Shown in pieces: positions 43,271 to 54,654 of a stretch of 64,000 nt of DNA. The stretch is taken from assembly GCA_028752905.1 (NCBI GenBank), contig JAQNBH010000003.1, forward strand, positions 2,747,609-2,811,608, in the 5' to 3' direction. The translations under genes were made by a program, and so were the position numbers. The stretch comes from Cladorhizidae sp. MBARI D1340-BT2. Lineage: Eukaryota; Porifera; Demospongiae; Poecilosclerida; Cladorhizidae. Under the pieces are notes generated by a model. It was given only the letters and a program-made list of their open reading frames with translations. It was not told the origin of the DNA and searched no databases. How positions within the stretch are numbered: the first letter of the stretch is position 1; each line of letters begins with the position of its first letter.

Positions 43271-45179
43271 TAGGATTAGGACTGCCAGTATTCTATGTTT
43301 AAGAGACATCCTATGTGCCCGAGATACAGGTGTTCTGGGATCCACACTGTATAGTCAGTCACCCTGCTGGAGGACATTCGGAAAGGAATCCCTGGAACCC
43401 CCAGATGTCTTAGGAAAGGCCACGTCAGAACTGAACATTCCTCAGGCAACCACAGCAGTTGCTAGACATATTCGCTGTTGTATGGTAAGGGTACACCATT
43501 ACAGCCACTCTCCGTATTGCCATCAGCATGAAGGTTCTGGAGTGTGTGTGCTAATAGCACTAGTAGTTGTGGCTGTATGAGCCCCCGTGGATTTTCATTT
43601 AAGTTTGACAATAAGTTTTTCTCTTATCTGATTTAGGGTGACATGCTCAGGTAATCGTCGATCCAGCAATTATCGATACCCTTTCTCAAGTAAGCAACAC
43701 CATTGCTGGATTGCTGATGGTTGTTATTTGTTGTTGTTGTCATTACCAGTACACGTCAATATTTCAGTGCATTTTGTTGTTGTTGTTGTACTTGTTGTTT
43801 TTGACTGGGAGCTTCTGAGAGGTGCTTGAATGAGTTTCAAAATGTTGATGTCTATGATGGCTACAGGTTATCTTGAGCTTGCTCGCACTAATGACACAAC
43901 GACACATGCAAATAATTGTCAGGATACAGAACTACACATGCTTCACTGCATGCATGCTCAACATGATCAGGGTTTCAAATAGGGGGGGGGGGGGGTTATT
44001 GCCCCATCCCACCCACCACACCACACCCACCACACTGCACACACAAGACAAAGCAAGTAGTCATGCTGTTATAATGTGTGTTGTGTGGTTTGTTTGTTTA
44101 TTTGTTTTTCATCTTGATAGCTCCGACATTTCTTCAAGGGAGCATCACTCACTTATGGCACTTGCACATTTTTACAGTGCATTTGTGGAAGTGGAGGGAC
44201 TAAGGAATCATTTTGAGTACACTAAACATCTCTCCCCCCCCCCCCCAAAAAGGGGAGGCCTATAGATCTCCTTGATATAATTTAGGTCACGACACAAAAG
44301 AGCCGAACTACCCCAAGAATGGGAGGTGGAGATTGAGGGGGAGTGCCCAGACCAGTGGGAGCAAAGGTTGAGAGAGTTATATCTGCACCATGCCAGGAGA
44401 GAGCAGGAGAGCCCCTAGCAAGTACATGTTGCAACTCAATACAGGAAGTCATACAAGGGAGAGCTGGAGAGCCCTGAGTATGTAAGTTGCAACTCAATAC
44501 AGGAAGTCATACAAGGGAGAGCTGGAGAGCCCTGAGTATGTAAGTTGCAACTCAATATAGGAAGTCATACAAGGGAGAGCTGGAGATTCCTAACAAAGTT
44601 GACGCCAAGAGAGACTTTAGCTTGTGACATCATCAGTACAGAAGTTGTCATGGCCACGCACAACTAGGTCAACACAGGAAGTTTACCTGGCAAAGAGACA
44701 GCAGGGAAACCCTGAGGAAGCAGGCTAGGTCAGTACGGAAATTGATATGGCCAAGACAACTGAGCTAGCAACATTATCTAGACAAACCTGATACAAAGTT
44801 ATGAATGTTGTGCTAGTTGTGTAGTGTCAGAGTTGAAGGGCTATGTTTGCCAAACATTAGTCTCCCTTTGCCAAGACCATACACACAGCATTTTGTTAAA
44901 GGCTGTGATTGTGCATGAAGGTAGTGTTCGTTCAGCTCAGACAACTCGCTCACTGTGAGTTGTTCTTCATCATGAGGCAAAGGCTCCGACAGATAGGGAG
45001 GGAGGGGTTCAAATAAAAATAGCTTTATCTGTGTGCTTTGTTTTAGCAACTAAAATTGTAAGTTACAAGTTATGTGCACCCAAAGTTGGTACCTACTGTA
45101 AAAATTCTCAAAGATTCATGAGGTCATCATGGGACAAAGACCTTATATGTCTACCATACAGCTGATACTTGTATGGCCG
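43271..45179 (+). other. repeat-broken stretch with exon-like islands; no gene identified
   Basis: Three short pieces look like exons. A 53-base piece (43637-43689) is preceded by a pyrimidine-rich acceptor ending atttag and followed by gtaagc. A piece from about 43867 (acceptor ctacag) reads YLELARTNDTTTHANNCQDT. A piece from about 44122 (acceptor after tttttcatcttgatag) reads SDISSREHHSLMALAHFYSA then FVEVEGLRNHFEYTKHL. The phase between the first two is compatible. I do not recognise the protein. The rest holds G- and C-runs (about 43981, 44233) and a 58-bp repeat at 44395-44590. Confidence 0.3.
44395..44590. repeat. 58-bp tandem repeat, about 3.5 units
   Basis: The unit contains gtcatacaagggagagctgg and ttgcaactcaatacagg. 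Confidence 0.9.
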
Positions 45180-45575
45180 AACCAGCATGCTAGTTGGTGC
45201 TAGTTGATGGGTAGTCCTATCTGTACTGCCATGCTAGTTAGTGTGTAGTCCTACCGATACTGACATGCTAGTTGGTGTGTGTAGTCCTACAGTACCAGTA
45301 CTGCCATGCTAGTTGTTGGGTAGTTCCCTACCTGTGCCATGTTAGTACCTGGTCTACCATTCTAGTTGGTGTGTAGTCCTACCTGTACTGACTGTCATGC
45401 TAGTTGGTGTGTAGTCCTACCTGTACTGTCATTCTAGTTGGTGTGTAGTCCTACCTGTACTGCCATGTTAGTTAGTGTGTAGTCTTACCTGTACTGTCAC
45501 ATGCTAATTGGTGGGTAGTTCTACCTGTACTGTCATGCTAGTTTGTGTGTAGTCCTACCATGCTAGTTGGTGTGC
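45180..45575. repeat. tandem repeat of about 33 bp
   Basis: About eleven irregular units of catgctagttggtgtgtagt followed by cctacctgtactg. Confidence 0.9.
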
Positions 45576-45589
45576 AAGAAAAATGTTCC

Positions 45590-46610
45590 TTGGTTGTCAT
45601 CGTGTGTCATCGAGGCAAACAAATGTGGCATTCAGAGCTGCATTGAGAACTAGACAACCACAAAGTCCAAGTATATATAAGAAACTTAGAAATGAAGTTA
45701 TACATCATATAGCATTACCCCATCTCTTACAAAACTTTTCAACTTATCCATTACTCAAGGATGCTTCCCACAATGTTGGAAAACATCCTCCGTTGTTCCG
45801 ACCCCCAAATCAAACAAGAGTGCTCCAATTATCAACCCATTTCACTTTTGTCAGTAGTTAGCAAGATCTTGAGCGCATCATATTCATCGGTCACTGACAA
45901 GCCGGAAGTATTGCACCCACTATCTGACAGGCAATGGGGTTTCCAACATGGAAAATCAACAGTTACTGCTCTACTGTCAGTTACACACGATTGGCTTTAA
46001 GATATTGGAATATGGTCAGGATGTATGCACCATATTTGTTTGATTTAACAAAAGAGTTTGACTCGATTCCTCATCAGCTACTCCTGGATAAACTGACAAA
46101 CTGTGGTTTGGACAGTCTCACAATAGCCTGGATAAGGAGTTACTTATGTAACAGGAAACAACATGTGGCAGTAGGTAGTGTGTCTTCACGGGGTGTCCTT
46201 GTACTATCGGGTGTTCCACAGGGTTCGGTATTGAGTCCATTACTCTTTTTAATCTATACAGATGACGTAACGGACATTATTCCTCTGCTGGAATTCTATG
46301 CTGATGACATCATGACTTCTCGAGTCTACAAATGGACATTGACCCTATCGACTACTGGGCCTGTTGTAATAATCTTTCCTTTAACCCACCCAAGTGTAAG
46401 ACCATCATGATATCAAGGAAAAAGAAACCATTATGGCCTTCCAAACTTGTTTTGAATGGTACAACTCTGGACCAAGTTAATTCTTACAAATACTTTAGCA
46501 TGCTGCTCTCATCTTGGTCTGCACATATAGATGGTATCTGTGCTAAAACTAGGAACTAATTGGCGTATTATATAGGAGTTTCTATAATCATATAGATGAA
46601 GCTCTAGAGA
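45590..46610 (+). pseudogene. CR1-like LINE reverse transcriptase remnant
   Basis: RT blocks in order: NYQPISLLSVVSKIL (about 45825), DRQWGFQHGKSTVTALLSVT (about 45925), FDLTKEFDSIPHQLLLDKL (about 46040; motif A Asp), SGVPQGSVLSPLLFLIYTDD (about 46210), the catalytic YADD (about 46300), and a shifted frame with SFNPPKCKTIMIS and LVLNGTTLDQVNSYKY (about 46375-46495). These are typical of CR1/Jockey polymerases. At least two frameshifts and several stops are present. Confidence 0.75.
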
Positions 46611-46744
46611 CCCATTCACTCATCACATTCAAACACTCCATTGCACCTTTGTTCTTGTTATCATAACTCATGACCAGGGTACCTATTTGTGTATCCTCTG
46701 AATGTATTTTCATGAATTTTTAATAAAAATTCCAACAGTATCTG

Positions 46745-47260
46745 TAGAGTCGGCATAAATGAGACAGCAAAGTATATTTTTTGAGTATCAAATATCAAGA
46801 CATAAAACAAAGTCATAATCATGTGGTTAGTAATTACATGCTTGCAGCGAAGGTTCCAAGTGAGTGGTTTGTGGCAACTTTGTCCAAAGTCTTATCTCTA
46901 TATACTCAAGTTTCCTCCAAGCTTATCTGCATTGCAACCAAGACTCTATTATACATGTTTAACTTCATCTGCTTTAAAATAGACCTGAGTAATACACTCT
47001 TTTACTTATAGTGATTGTCGCTCCAGCCCACAGGATATTTCCAGAAGACAGTACTAAATACTTTAATCTGACTTGGGATACCTCCAGCGGAGTGTACACA
47101 CGCCACCTCTTCCAACGTTTGGCCATCTGCCTTTGGAGAGGTAACGCAGTCATGTGGTTGCGTCGTCTTCTAACCATATCTCCTAGGGTGGACGGGCAGG
47201 CCTGAATATGGACTATTTCTGTTGTTGTTGGTTCTGTTGTTGCTGTTATATACTAATGAT
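46745..47260. other. spacer, no gene seen
   Basis: No recognised motif. An A/T-run at 47272-47296 precedes the duplicated segment. Confidence 0.45.
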
Positions 47261-47391
47261 TTTTAATTTGTAAAAAAAAAAAAAAATTTTTTTTAAATTG
47301 GAACTTGTACATTATATTTTTATGTACTCGCGTGACTAGATTCCTAGGAACTCGCCCGTTGGAGGCGAGCTAGCTGCTGAGTTGTAGGAAG

Positions 47392-48884
47392 ATGGGTGTC
47401 AATAAAATAAAAAAAGCTATCCGTGTTTTTTTAATCATTTTAGTAGGACTATGTTGTATTCGATTCATCCTAGATTCCGGACAGACGGAAGACTTGAACC
47501 AGTATTTGGACAATCAATTCGCTACAACCCTCTTATATTTCAACGCGTGCAGCAGCGGAGGCAGCAGCGGAGGCTATTCTGAAAGACAACGTGGAAGGGA
47601 AATATATAAACTACTGCCAAATGCACTGAAAACGCTTCCCCAAAGAACTGAGGCTTTAAAAATCGACCACTGCAATTCAGAGGATAAAGGAATCTTTGTG
47701 AAGCATGATCCTTCTATAAAGAAGATATGTGACGAGCTATTCAGAGGAAACTTGCTTACTGAAGACGATGATAAGTGGATAAAACGAGAGAATGCCCGAA
47801 CAAATGAAAAAGTGACAGGTTTTCTTCGCAACACATCAGACTGTGCATGGGTGCAGGCTGAACTCCACAACAATTATTATGTGTCCACGAAAGAGAGGAA
47901 CTTTCCAATTGCATATGCAATAAACCTGGACAAATACCCGCACCAAATATTCCGTCTTTTGAGAGTTATCTATCGGTCACACAACATGTATTGTCTGCAC
48001 TATGACCTGAAATCTGACATAGCTACAAAGAAAATCTTTTTCAACATAGCCTCTTGCATGGATAACATCATCATTCCTCGAAAGATCGAAAATGTGTACT
48101 GGGGATGGTATACCTTAGAAGAAGCATATGCTAATTGTTTCTCTGACTTGATTTTAGCAAGGTAAAACTACCCTTGGAAATATGTCATCACGCTTTGTGG
48201 CAAAGAACTTCCTCTACGGACAAATGCTGAAATTGTATCTCTTTTAGAACCACTGAATGGAACATCATCTATTGAAATAGTAGGCCACGATGGAATGGAT
48301 GAATTCAAATACAAACGCAAAGTGGTTCTGAACAAAGTGACAGGGTGGGTAACATTTAAGGACATTCCTTTAGATCCTATTCCATACAACCTCAAAGTGT
48401 ACAAAAGTTCGCTGCCATCACAATGAGAGAATTTATGAAGGACATTCGCATTCCTGAAGAAAACATATATGCTATGCTCTTCATGAAACCAGGTGTTCCT
48501 GGAGGCTATGACCCCAAGCACAACGATATCATATTTCCAGTAACATCGTGCATATGGCTAGATGGGTGGAACAAAATTTTCCAGGGCTCTGTCTGCTCTG
48601 GCTGGAAAATTCACAACATCTGCATAGTAGGAACTGGAGACTTGCACCGTTTATCTTACAAACCTGGTATTAAAAGTAAATGTACTGATCCCCACGTACA
48701 TGTACCTAAAGCACACTCTGAAGGTGATCATTATGGTGGAGGTAATGGTGGTAAGGATAGGGGTCCACTCTTTCATAACAAGTACCTTATGAAGAGGGAC
48801 CATGTGGTCATTGCTTGCATGGAAAGTGAACTTCGATGGAGAAACCAGATGGAGTTCAACAGAGAGTGTCTAACTAGTATGTAA
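47392..48884 (+). pseudogene. GT14 glycosyltransferase pseudogene (second copy)
   Basis: It is a close copy of the 6883-8424 gene, starting MGVNKIKKAIRVFLIILVGL with the same anchor, two SSGG units and the same GT14 domain. Two lesions kill it. At 48163-48165 a Glu codon (GAA in the intact copy) reads TAA. Near 48408-48411 a net loss of about 52 bases, relative to 7896-7951, removes the SWAYVALSLQFVEYYL part and shifts the frame. The rest stays readable to the end (frame at 48423-48884, with VGTGDLHRL and the C-terminal MESELRWRNQMEFNREC). A truncated 257-residue product with the anchor could be made, but it lacks the catalytic Glu region. Confidence 0.9.
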
Positions 48885-50110
48885 TACATTTTCGCTTTTG
48901 CTTTGTAGTTATTGTTTACTGTGTTGTATTATAATATAATGTTGGCTTGAGTTAGTGATGTCTATACATTGCCATATATTATCTGTGTGCATGTTCGTGT
49001 CTCGTTTTCCACCAATATTTATACAGCGTACATTGGCATGTCAAAGTTAACCACCAGACTCCCTACATTGCTTTGATACCTCTACTGCTCTCTCCCCTGC
49101 AAAACATATTTTATCAGCCCAGTTATAATTCACCTCAGCAATAATTCACCTCAGCAGTTTTTATATAGTCTTAAATAAATTATGCCTGCTCCCTCAGCTC
49201 CCTTCCCGGGACATCTCCAATTAAACCGGGTATATAGGACTAGGGGGAAAACATGAAAAAATCCTGTAAAACATTCAGCTTCATGGATCCATGTTTCATT
49301 TCTATCTGTTACCATTCTCATAAGTTGAATGCAGTAGATCTGTTCATAAAATGTTTTGTAACGTTCTGTAGCTTTAAGACTCGAAATGTTCCAAGAGACT
49401 CATTTCTCATCCCCAGAAGAGCAGCAGGTTAGCTTGGAACATTTGGAGTCTTGTAATGCTTCACAGGTGACTCCAGCAGTTACAGGTTGAGGGAGGGGGG
49501 GAGGGAGGGTGCAAGGGATGCACGCATAAATGTGCTGAATACAGGGCAATTTTTAAAGCCACAACTTTTAACCATATCCACAAATATACACACACAAATT
49601 CAATCCAAAGTATCTCTTTCTTTCTTCATGCAGTGATGTAAAATCCGGGGCAATGCAATTTCTTGTAAGTTAGTCTGTAGATCCATACGGTCAATGGCCA
49701 TTTGTAGACTCGAGAACTCATTAATTAATTAGTGTGTAAAGTAGTTATATTTCATTGTATTTTTAATAAAATAAAAAATACTGGACATTTTGGAGAGTGA
49801 CAAGGAGTCTTGTAACTCTAGCTCATTAGATTATTTCCTCCACAGACTTTTTATGAGATAAATATGCTCGTGAATGAGAAGTAAAATGAGTTGGAGGTTA
49901 AACAGTTGCTTTGGGCAGATTAACAACTGCTTTTGGGCAGGTAAACAGTTGCCTTGGGAAGGTCAACAGTTAGTTTGGGCAGGTTAACAATTAGTTTGGG
50001 GTAAACTTCAAGCATTAGTTGCACGCCACAATATCATGGGGGGGGGGGATATTGAGCTTCCCCTGTGCTGCAGAACATTACTATTGTATGCAAGAGAGGT
50101 AAAATATAGA
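48885..50110 (+). repeat. 3' flank of the second glycosyltransferase copy; partner of 8425-9450
   Basis: Near-continuous match to the flank of the intact gene, with an extra ~180 bases at about 49686-49868 and a shorter G-run (50038-50048). Homology stops near 50110, just after ctattgtatgcaag. Confidence 0.85.
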
Positions 50111-50397
50111 TTGATTTTTTCAAGCTTTCTAGTTTTTTCCTCAGATAAAACTTCCCATCGATGATGCAATCGATATAGCTCATGTACTTTGTTGTCGTGA
50201 TCTGCTAGAGTAGCCGGGTCAAGGTGGTTAATCTCGGGGAGATAAGGTAGAGGTAGATAGTAAAAGAAGACTTTGCTGTCAACTTGAGCTGACTCTGACT
50301 GGGCTTCTTGGGCTGGCTCCTTTAAATAGGCTGCCAGCCTGTGAAACTCAGACACTGCACTGGCTATCATGTAGACACTGCTCTGGCTAGCATGCAT
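50100..50397 (-). other. unrecognised coding-like segment
   Basis: The minus-strand frame has protein-like composition without stops: SEFHRLAAYLKEPAQEAQSE, KVFFYYLPLPYLPEINHLDP, then HELYRLHHRWEVLSEEKT. I recognise no family. Its N-terminal end runs into the first units of the 32-bp satellite and its C-terminal end into the duplicated flank. It may be an exon or a transposon piece captured between the two repeats. Confidence 0.3.
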
Positions 50398-51822
50398 CTA
50401 GTTTAGACACTGCACTGACTACCACGTATCTAGTTTAGACACTGCACTGACTAGCATGTATCTAGTTTAGACACTGCACTGGCTAGCATTCATCTAGTTT
50501 AGACACTGCACTGACTACCACGTATCTAGTTTAAACGCTGTACTGACTAGCATGTTTCTAGTTTAGACACTGCACTGGCTAGCATGTATCTAGTTTAGGC
50601 ACTGCACTGACTAGCATGTATCTAGTTTAGACACTGCACTGACTAGCATGTATCTAGTTTAGACACTGCACTAGCTAGCATGTATCTAGTTTATACACTG
50701 CACTGACTAGCATGTATCTAGTTTAGACACTGCACTAGCTAGCATGTATCTATTTTAGACACTGCACTGACTAGCATGCATCTAGTTTATACACTGCACT
50801 AGCTAGCATGTATCTAGTTTATACACTGCACGGACTAGCATGCATCTAGTTTAGACACTGCACTGGCTAGCATGTATCTAGTTTAGTTTAGACACTTGCT
50901 AGCAGCTATCTAGTTTAGACACTGCACTGACTAGCATGCATCTAGTTTAGACACTGCACTGACTAGCATGTATCTAGTTTAGTTTAGACACTTGCTAGCA
51001 GCTATCTAGTTTAGACACTGCACTGACTAGCATGTATCTAGTTTAGACACTGCATTGACTAGCATGTATCTAGTTTAGACACTGCACTAGCTAGCATGTA
51101 TCTAGTTTATACACTGCACTGACTAGCATGTATCTAGTTTACACACTGAACTGACTAGCATGTATCTAGTTTATACACTGCACTAGCTAGCATGTATCTA
51201 GTTTATACACTGCACTGACTAGCATGTGTCTAGTTTAGACACTGCACTAGCTAGCATGTATCTAGTTTAGACACTGCATTGACTAGCATGTATCTAGTTT
51301 AGACACTGCACTAGCTAGCATGTATCTAGTTTATACACTGCACTGGCTAGCATGTATCTAGTTTATACACTGCACTGGCTAGCATGTATCTAGTTTAGGC
51401 ACTGCACTGACTAGCATGTATCTAGTTTAGACACTGCATTGACTAGCATGTATCTAGTTTATACACTGCACTGACTAGCATGTATCTAGTTTAGACACTG
51501 CACTGACTAGCATGTATCTAGTTTAGACACTGCACTAGCTAGCATGTATCTAGTTTATACACTGCACTGACTAGCATGCATCTAGTTTAGACACTGCACT
51601 GGCTAGCATGTATCTAGTTTAGACACTGCACTAGCTGGCATGTATCTAGTTTAGACACTGCACTGACTAGCATGTATCTAGTTTAATTTAGACACTGCAC
51701 TTGCTAGCAGCTATCTAGTTTAGACACTGCACTGACTAGCAGCTATCTAGTTTAGACACTGCACTGACTAGCACTATATAGTTTAGACACTGCACTAGCT
51801 GGCACGTATCTAGTTTAGACCC
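50350..51822. repeat. 32-bp satellite array
   Basis: About 45 units of actagcatgtatctagttta plus gacactgcactg, with variants (agctagcatg, gctagcagctatc). It is flanked by a hAT relic on the right. Confidence 0.97.
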
Positions 51823-52445
51823 TGTCTTCATGGATGTGATGAATATCATCCACCCATCGAATTGAGAGAGACATCTGTTCATGATGTGAAACATCGGTAG
51901 CCTCATCAGCTATAATAACAAACCACAAAGCAGTCTTAATTTCTGCCAGTATTGTTCTCAAAACATTTTGGCCCATAATATTTATAAGTTCATTAATTAT
52001 ATCAGGAGAAATGTACTCCCATTTTTGAATCCATGTTTTCACTCACAATCTTTAGTTAAGAGCAGCAAAAGTTGGTATAAATTACCTTCAAAATTGTCAT
52101 TATCTTCTTTGTGCCCTCGAAGAGGAAGCCCCTGTCATACTAGATATTGAATGCTAGTAAGAAGTTTCATCAACATAAATCTGTGATGCTTTTGGTTGGT
52201 AGCATGCTGAGTAGCTAACTTTGCACCAACTCCTAGGGTCCGAGTATTGGAAGCAGCCAATTTTAGCACAGCTTATCTGTGCATGCAGCTGCTCTCATGC
52301 TCCCTAAACTTTTGAAGGGCTTTTTTCCAATTTGCAAACCCTTCAGTGATAAATGCTGATTTTTGGTAGTTAGGAAAGGTCTAAACCTTGATAATTGGCA
52401 TTACGACAGAAAACTCTGTGTTTGGATGTACAAACTGTGATCCAG
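51815..52445 (-). pseudogene. hAT transposase fragment, ZMYM1/DUF4371-like (copy 4)
   Basis: The minus-strand frame reads WEYISPDIINELINIMGQNV then LRTILAEIKTALWFVIIADE, TDVSHHEQMSLSIRWVDD. This is the same block as in hAT copies 1 and 3. Upstream, broken frames give KGLQIGKKPFKSLG-type sequence. The element stops abruptly at the edge of the 32-bp satellite. Confidence 0.7.
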
Positions 52446-52947
52446 GGGTACAGTTTAAACCAACATGGTTGTATTCGCTGATTTTTTATGGCCGCTTTTC
52501 TTATCAGTGTAGAAGGTTACTGACTCTGTAATATCAGATGGTTGATTAAGAGTGGTCAAGTCAATACAACATAGACACTGACAGTCATGTGGGCCTGGTT
52601 CAACCATTACATCCTTCAGTACCAGAATCACAAGTGCCACCTAGATTTGATTTTATTAAAATATTTAGCAAGCTGTGTGTATTCATAGCCCTAGTCCTAG
52701 TAGAATACCTCTGTCATCTTGACATTCAGATTGAGAAGCACCATGAAACACTATCAGCGTGGCACCTAGATTTTGACAGATTGTTATCAAAAGAATTAGC
52801 TGGCTGTGTTCAACTGTACCTTTGTCTCCCTGAGATTCCAAGTTAGGAGATTGAGATTGGGGCTAATTTAAAATAACTTCCAAGTTTCTTCTGTGACATC
52901 TTGAAACGCTATGACTTGACTTTACCAGTGGCATACACTGTCTAGAA
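52446..52947. other. spacer between two hAT relics, no gene identified
   Basis: A plus-strand frame at about 52640-52846 is open (LDIQIEKHHETLSAWHLDFD) but unrecognised. A minus-strand frame at 52455-52640 may be the upstream part of hAT copy 4. Confidence 0.35.
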
Positions 52948-54640
52948 CAGGGATTCTCAACCATTCCTCCATCATTTATCCCTCAGTCTGATGTATTTCG
53001 ACATTTACCCCCTTACTCCAATACAAAAAATGCATAGCCATCATAAAGGCACAGAAAAGTAAGAAGATAAGAAAACAGATTTATTGTCTAGGTTTTTAGT
53101 AATATACTTTGATAAAGAAAGAAATTATATATCCATTCGTATCACTAAAAAAAAATCAAACAGAAACACCAGAAGCATTATCAGTGGGAACACTGCTGAT
53201 TCATTGAGTCCAAACAGTTTATTTATTCGAGGAGCTGTTGATGACAACGCTACTCTCATATCGTCATCGATTTTCACGCGATTCCTGGCCTTTGTCTTCA
53301 TTGCTACTAAAGTTGAGAACCCTGATTCACATAAGTATGTAGTGACAAAAGGAAGAAGCACTTGGAAGGCACGCTGAGTAAGAAGTTGGGGAATGAATCT
53401 GTGAGTTTTATCCAAAAATCAACACCAACCTTTTTAAATTCTTCTCTAAGATCAGAACATCAACCAGCTCAACTTTTACTGGGTCGTCATCTTTCATTTC
53501 TGACTTCAGTGGTAAAAGGTCTTATTATCCATCTCTCTGTAGGAATCATGTCTTTTGAAAAGTAGCCAGTGAAGTTTTCCTTCAAGATTTTCAAATGATC
53601 TGTGATGTCTTCATTTATCTCATTTAACAAACAAACTAGGTATTTCACTAATGACCTCGTCCAAGTTTGGAAAATTTGCCAAGTTACTTTGAAGAACTCT
53701 TCATGCCCATAAGTCCAGCTTTGTCTGCAATGCTGTCATCTTTTCACTTGCTTCAACAATGGTTACTGATGTTCCCTGGAGTTGTTTGTGTTGATTTGGT
53801 TAAGATGGGTAAATATATCTGAGAGGTACCCTAAACAGGCGATGAACTTGGGATCAGCAAAGTTTTCACACAGCTTTGAATCCAGGTCACGAAGAAAAAT
53901 CTCTACCTCAGTACAGAGCTCAAACACATGATTAAGAATAAGTCCACATGAAAGCCAGCTCACCTCAGTATGAAGCAAAAGAGTTGAATGCTCAGAACCC
54001 ATCTCATCACAAAAAAACGGTGATTCAGTGCTCGGGCACGAATGAAATTACCAGCCTTGACAACTTTCTGCAAACCATTTTCAGATTTTCAGGAAGCATT
54101 TTTGCAGCCAATGCATGTCTGTGAAGAACACAATGTGTTATTAGTACATTGGGTGCTTTTTGCTTCACAAGTGCAGTGAAGCCTGATCTCACTCGGCTAC
54201 AACAGTACAGATTGAACCAACAATGTTCCATGTGAGATTGTTCCTTTCAAAGAAGTCCTGTGTTTTCTGCATTATATCAGTAGCCTTTGTGGTTTGTTGG
54301 AGATGTTCACAGAAGAGAAATTCATTCTTCAATTCTTTTCCACATATGTAACGGACAAAAACAAGAAGTTGTGACAAATTTGCAACATCACAGGATTCAT
54401 CAAGTTGCAAAGAAATTTTTTCTGGGCTAGATTTGATCAGTTCAATAACTTATTGACAAATATCTTGAGACATTTCAATAATACATCGATTTGTGTCATT
54501 AGATAGAGGAATGTCTTAAATCTTCTGTTTTGCTTCCTTCCCATACACAATCATGTTCAACCATGTCTAAGGACAAGGTTTAATCAGCTTCTCGGCATTG
54601 CCATGAGGTTTCATTGCCTTTGCTATTCGTTGCGCTACAT
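52948..54640 (-). mobile_element. hAT transposon relic, Buster/Charlie (ZBED5/SCAND3-like) type
   Basis: The minus-strand blocks, in order, are MQLDESCDVANLSQLLVFVR, VRSGFTALVKQKAPNVLITH then CVLHRHALAAKMLP, LLHTEVSWLSCGLILNHVFE, and the C-terminal LPFVTTYLCESGFSTLVAMK, TKARNRVK, the hAT dimerisation region. They match the Buster/Charlie-like transposases that also gave vertebrate ZBED5- and SCAND3-type genes. The 3' terminal repeat reads cagggattctcaacc at 52948, typical of hAT-Charlie ends. The other end is missing, replaced by the 59-bp satellite. Stops break the frame. Confidence 0.8.
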
Positions 54641-54654
54641 GATAGGAAGCTGCA

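Larger units (their letters stand above)
40480..46740 (+). mobile_element. CR1-like LINE, degraded, interrupted by about 2.7 kb of other sequence
   Basis: It comprises an ORF1 with a PHD-type finger (40525-41580), an APE-type endonuclease (about 42120-42890) and a reverse transcriptase (about 45590-46600), in the order expected for CR1/Jockey-type elements. The stretch between about 42900 and 45580 is foreign: tandem repeats, exon-like pieces and MITE-like G/C runs. All reading frames are broken. Confidence 0.75.
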
